Source: Oscillospiraceae bacterium (GTDB taxonomy: Bacteria > Bacillota > Clostridia > Oscillospirales > QAMX01). From it: 7,063 bases of DNA. Location of the stretch: contig CACYBP010000327.1 in the NCBI GenBank assembly GCA_902772625.1, positions 1-7,063 of the forward strand, read 5' to 3'. The notes under the pieces were generated by a model. That model did no database searches. It was not told where the DNA came from and was given only the letters and a program-made list of their open reading frames with translations. This document shows positions 5,522-7,063 of this stretch, one piece after another. Made by a program: the position numbers and the translations under genes. The number at the start of each line of letters is the position of its first letter. Within the stretch, counting starts at the first letter, position 1.

Positions 5522-6511
5522 TCAGCGGTTCAGGGCTTTTTTCAGCACCGCAAGATTCTTTTCCATCGCGCCGAGATAGCTTTCGCCCTTTTCTGCCTCG
5601 TCAAGGCCCGACGACTGCATCGAGTCCATCACGAGGATCTCCGCCGTCTTCTTTTCGGTATTCTCCACCACCGTGGCGGCGATTTTCCCGTCGCCGGTCT
5701 CGATGGTCAGCACCGCCGGAAGCTCCAGCTCGTCAAGCTTTCCGGCCAGGAACACCACGGTCTGAAAGCTCGCCTCGGTCTCGGCTGAGCAGCCCGGGAA
5801 GGCCGCAAAATACGTAAGTCCGTAATCGTCGGCGAGATACCGGAAGGGGAACCGGTCGGCGAAGACCACCGTCTTCACGTCGGCGCTTTGCACCGCTTCT
5901 TCATACTCCCTATCAAGCCGGGCAAGCTTTTCGATATATATCTCCGCGTTTTCGCGGTAAAGCTCTTTCCCCGCGGGGTCGATCTCGCCGAGCTTTTCGG
6001 CGATGGCGTCCACCGCCTTTTCGGCAAGCCGCAGAGAGAGCCACAGGTGCTCGTCGTAGGCGGGGCCTTCTTCCTCCCCTTCTTCCTCTTCTTCCATGCC
6101 CTCCACGAGCTCTTCCTCCCGCAGATCGTCCTTCAGCACCCCGGTCAGATCGAGGACGTTTCCCCCGGAGAGCGTGCCGCCCTCCAGGGCGTCCCTGACC
6201 CATTCGTCGGATTCTCCGCCCACGAAGAAGAAGAGGTCGGCCGAGGCGATCTTTAAGATATCCGCGGCCGAGGGCTGGAAGCTGTGGAGATCCGCGCCGC
6301 GCCCGAGCAACAGTGTCGCCTCCGCACGGTCGTTCTCCTCTCCCAGGACGTTTTTCACCCAGTCGTAAAGGGGAAAGACGGTGGCGACGATGCGTATCTT
6401 TCCCTCCGGATCCTCCTTCCGGCCGTTCCCGCATCCCGCGAGGAGCCCGAAAAGAAGGCACAGCGCCAGCGCCAGGGCCGGTAGCCGGAGCGCGTTTTTT
6501 CTGGTTCTCAT
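5522..6511 (-). CDS. znuA: Zinc-binding lipoprotein of an ABC transporter (ZnuA/cluster A-I), 329 aa
   Basis: This is the extracellular metal-capture subunit that passes zinc to the permease. A basic n-region and hydrophobic core (residues 1-26) lead to the lipobox LLAGC, with lipidated Cys27. The N-terminal lobe spans ~38-130, the linking helix ~156-205 and the C-terminal lobe ~212-329. Likely metal ligands are His76 (GADLHSFQPS), His155 (DEHLWLSL) and Asp296 (LVMDSM). Where most family members have a third His, this one reads VFADRFPFRY, with Asp219 nearest. The loop before His155, often His-rich in ZnuA, is instead Glu-rich (12 of residues 132-149). The ATG at 6511 overlaps the regulator stop as ATGA. 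The frame runs open further upstream, but that portion lies within the regulator gene. Manganese or a mixed specificity is possible. Confidence 0.92.
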   Translation of the reverse strand: MRTRKNALRLPALALALCLLFGLLAGCGNGRKEDPEGKIRIVATVFPLYDWVKNVLGEENDRAEATLLLGRGADLHSFQPSAADILKIASADLFFFVGGESDEWVRDALEGGTLSGGNVLDLTGVLKDDLREEELVEGMEEEEEGEEEGPAYDEHLWLSLRLAEKAVDAIAEKLGEIDPAGKELYRENAEIYIEKLARLDREYEEAVQSADVKTVVFADRFPFRYLADDYGLTYFAAFPGCSAETEASFQTVVFLAGKLDELELPAVLTIETGDGKIAATVVENTEKKTAEILVMDSMQSSGLDEAEKGESYLGAMEKNLAVLKKALNR

Positions 6512-6945
6512 TTTTCCCGGATCTCCCCCGTCCCGTTCTTTTTCTTTCCGGCCAGCATCCGGCAGGCCTTGCAGACGCCGTAAAGCACCGTGGACTGACT
6601 GTCCACCTCGAAATCGGAGCTCTTCGCCACCGCACGGATCAGCTCGTCGGTGACCGGCTCCTCCATATGATAGGTCCTGCCGCACTGAAAGCAGGAAAGA
6701 TGCAGATGCTTTTTGCATTCCTCGTCGTCCGCGTACCGGTAAAAGACCGTGCGCGTGCCGTCCCGGGTGACCTTCTGGAGCTTTCCTTCCCCCTCCATTT
6801 CGGCCACGTTGCGGTACACCGCGCTGAGGCTGATCCCCTCGCCCGAAAGGGCTTCGGCGATCTCCTTCACCGAAAAGAGCTCGTCGGGGTGCTCCTCCAG
6901 AAAAGCGAGCAGAGCCTTTCTCTGTTTTGTCGCATAGGTCTGCAA
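6508..6945 (-). CDS. zur: Fur-family metalloregulator, probably Zur, 145 aa
   Basis: This is a DNA-binding repressor that senses metal, predicted to use zinc because it heads a ZnuACB operon. The winged helix occupies residues ~1-75, with recognition helix SLSAVYRNVAEME (39-51). The dimerisation domain follows. The structural zinc site is Cys85/Cys88 (CFQC) and Cys125/Cys128 (CKAC). Sensing-site candidates are His80, His82, His93, Glu95 and Glu96. A basic tail (GKKKNG) is present. The start is TTG at 6945: it gives the family-typical opening QTYATKQR and has GGAGG 8 bases upstream, and no in-frame ATG lies nearby. The promoter and a perfect palindrome directly upstream suggest autoregulation. 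The stop overlaps the znuA ATG by 4 bases. Fur or PerR identity cannot be excluded from sequence alone, but the neighbours argue for Zur. Confidence 0.92.
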   Translation of the reverse strand: MQTYATKQRKALLAFLEEHPDELFSVKEIAEALSGEGISLSAVYRNVAEMEGEGKLQKVTRDGTRTVFYRYADDEECKKHLHLSCFQCGRTYHMEEPVTDELIRAVAKSSDFEVDSQSTVLYGVCKACRMLAGKKKNGTGEIREK

Positions 6946-6953
6946 GGACGTCC

Positions 6954-6960
6954 CCTCCTT
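6954..6960 (-). promoter_or_regulatory. Shine-Dalgarno supporting the TTG start of the regulator
   Basis: The minus strand reads AAGGAGG, with 8 bases between GGAGG and the TTG at 6945. This makes the TTG the credible start. Confidence 0.8.
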
Positions 6961-6961
6961 T

Positions 6962-6986
6962 TAATTTGCGAACGATTCGCAAATTA
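6962..6986. promoter_or_regulatory. Zur-like operator palindrome
   Basis: This is a perfect inverted repeat with arms TAATTTGCGAA and TTCGCAAATTA around a 3-base centre CGA, 25 bp in total. It begins at the last base of the -10 box and covers the predicted transcription start (about 6979) and early leader. The size, AT-rich outer arms and position match operators of Fur-family repressors. The exact sequence differs from the Bacillus Zur and classic Fur boxes as I remember them. Binding by the gene immediately downstream is an inference. Confidence 0.82.
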
Positions 6987-7014
6987 CTATATCACGATCC
7001 CGCCGGAATGTCAA
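6986..7014 (-). promoter_or_regulatory. Near-consensus sigma-A promoter of the zinc-uptake operon
   Basis: The minus strand has a perfect -35 TTGACA (7014-7009), a 17-base spacer and a -10 TATAGT (6991-6986), 5 of 6 to consensus. A promoter this strong next to a perfect palindrome fits an operon that is off when metal is plentiful and highly expressed when it is not. The predicted leader is about 34 bases. Confidence 0.88.
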
Positions 7015-7025
7015 CCGTTCTTTTC

Positions 7026-7062
7026 AAAAAAGCCCGGCGCGGGGAAATTCCCCGCGCCGGGC
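7026..7062 (-). terminator. Rho-independent terminator of an off-window upstream gene
   Basis: The minus strand forms a perfect 13-bp stem, GCCCGGCGCGGGG / CCCCGCGCCGGGC, around a 5-base loop, followed by six T. It ends transcription arriving from beyond the right edge, 11 bases before the -35 of the zinc operon. The gene it serves is not in the window. Confidence 0.88.
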
Positions 7063-7063
7063 C

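Noticed and set aside
6512..6982. A possible 157-residue N-terminal extension of ZnuA
   Set aside because: It overlaps the regulator gene and operator; the ATG at 6511 gives a proper lipoprotein signal peptide at the N-terminus.
1..7063. tRNA, rRNA, CRISPR arrays, insertion sequences, attachment sites or defence genes
   Set aside because: None were seen: no spaced repeat arrays, no transposase or integrase motifs, no tRNA-like cloverleaf, and the gaps between genes are all short.

Overview
The window reads as a compact, GC-rich (roughly 60% by eye) bacterial chromosome segment. The likely source is a low-profile member of the Bacillota, probably a gut-type Clostridia lineage. That placement is inferred from strong AGGAGG-type ribosome binding sites, sigma-A-like promoters, intrinsic terminators with U tracts, two lipoprotein signal peptides, use of TTG and GTG starts, and an ECF sigma/anti-sigma pair. 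Every gene I can support lies on the minus strand, so the window is read from right to left. There are three transcription units, each with its own boundary signals, and no sign of mobile DNA.

Unit 1 (about 7014 down to 3841) is a zinc-uptake operon. The order is a Fur-family regulator (Zur-like, TTG start), a ZnuA-type solute-binding lipoprotein, a ZnuC-type ATPase and a ZnuB-type permease. Two of the three junctions are 4-base stop/start overlaps (ATGA and GTGA). The promoter has a perfect TTGACA, a 17-bp spacer and TATAGT. A perfect 25-bp palindrome (11-bp arms, 3-bp centre) sits on the predicted transcription start, as expected if the regulator represses its own operon when metal is plentiful. 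A GC-rich hairpin with a U tract ends the operon. The hairpin of the preceding off-window transcript ends just upstream of the promoter.

Unit 2 (about 3838 down to 1989) is a single gene for a cytoplasmic glycoside hydrolase family 2 enzyme. It has its own promoter (TTGCGT, 17 bp, extended TACAAT) and a terminator with GGCGCGCC arms.

Unit 3 (about 1960 to beyond the left edge) encodes an ECF sigma factor, its probable membrane-anchored anti-sigma factor overlapping it by 17 bases, and then the start of a lipoprotein cut off by the window edge. This looks like an envelope-signalling module. The sigma factor has no conventional start codon at the expected distance from its Shine-Dalgarno; an ACG sits exactly there.

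I found no clearly undescribed multi-gene system. The items most worth a second look are the Zur-like palindrome, a ZnuA with a glutamate-rich instead of histidine-rich loop and without an obvious third histidine ligand, the odd sigma-factor start, and the sigma/anti-sigma/lipoprotein module that continues off the left edge.
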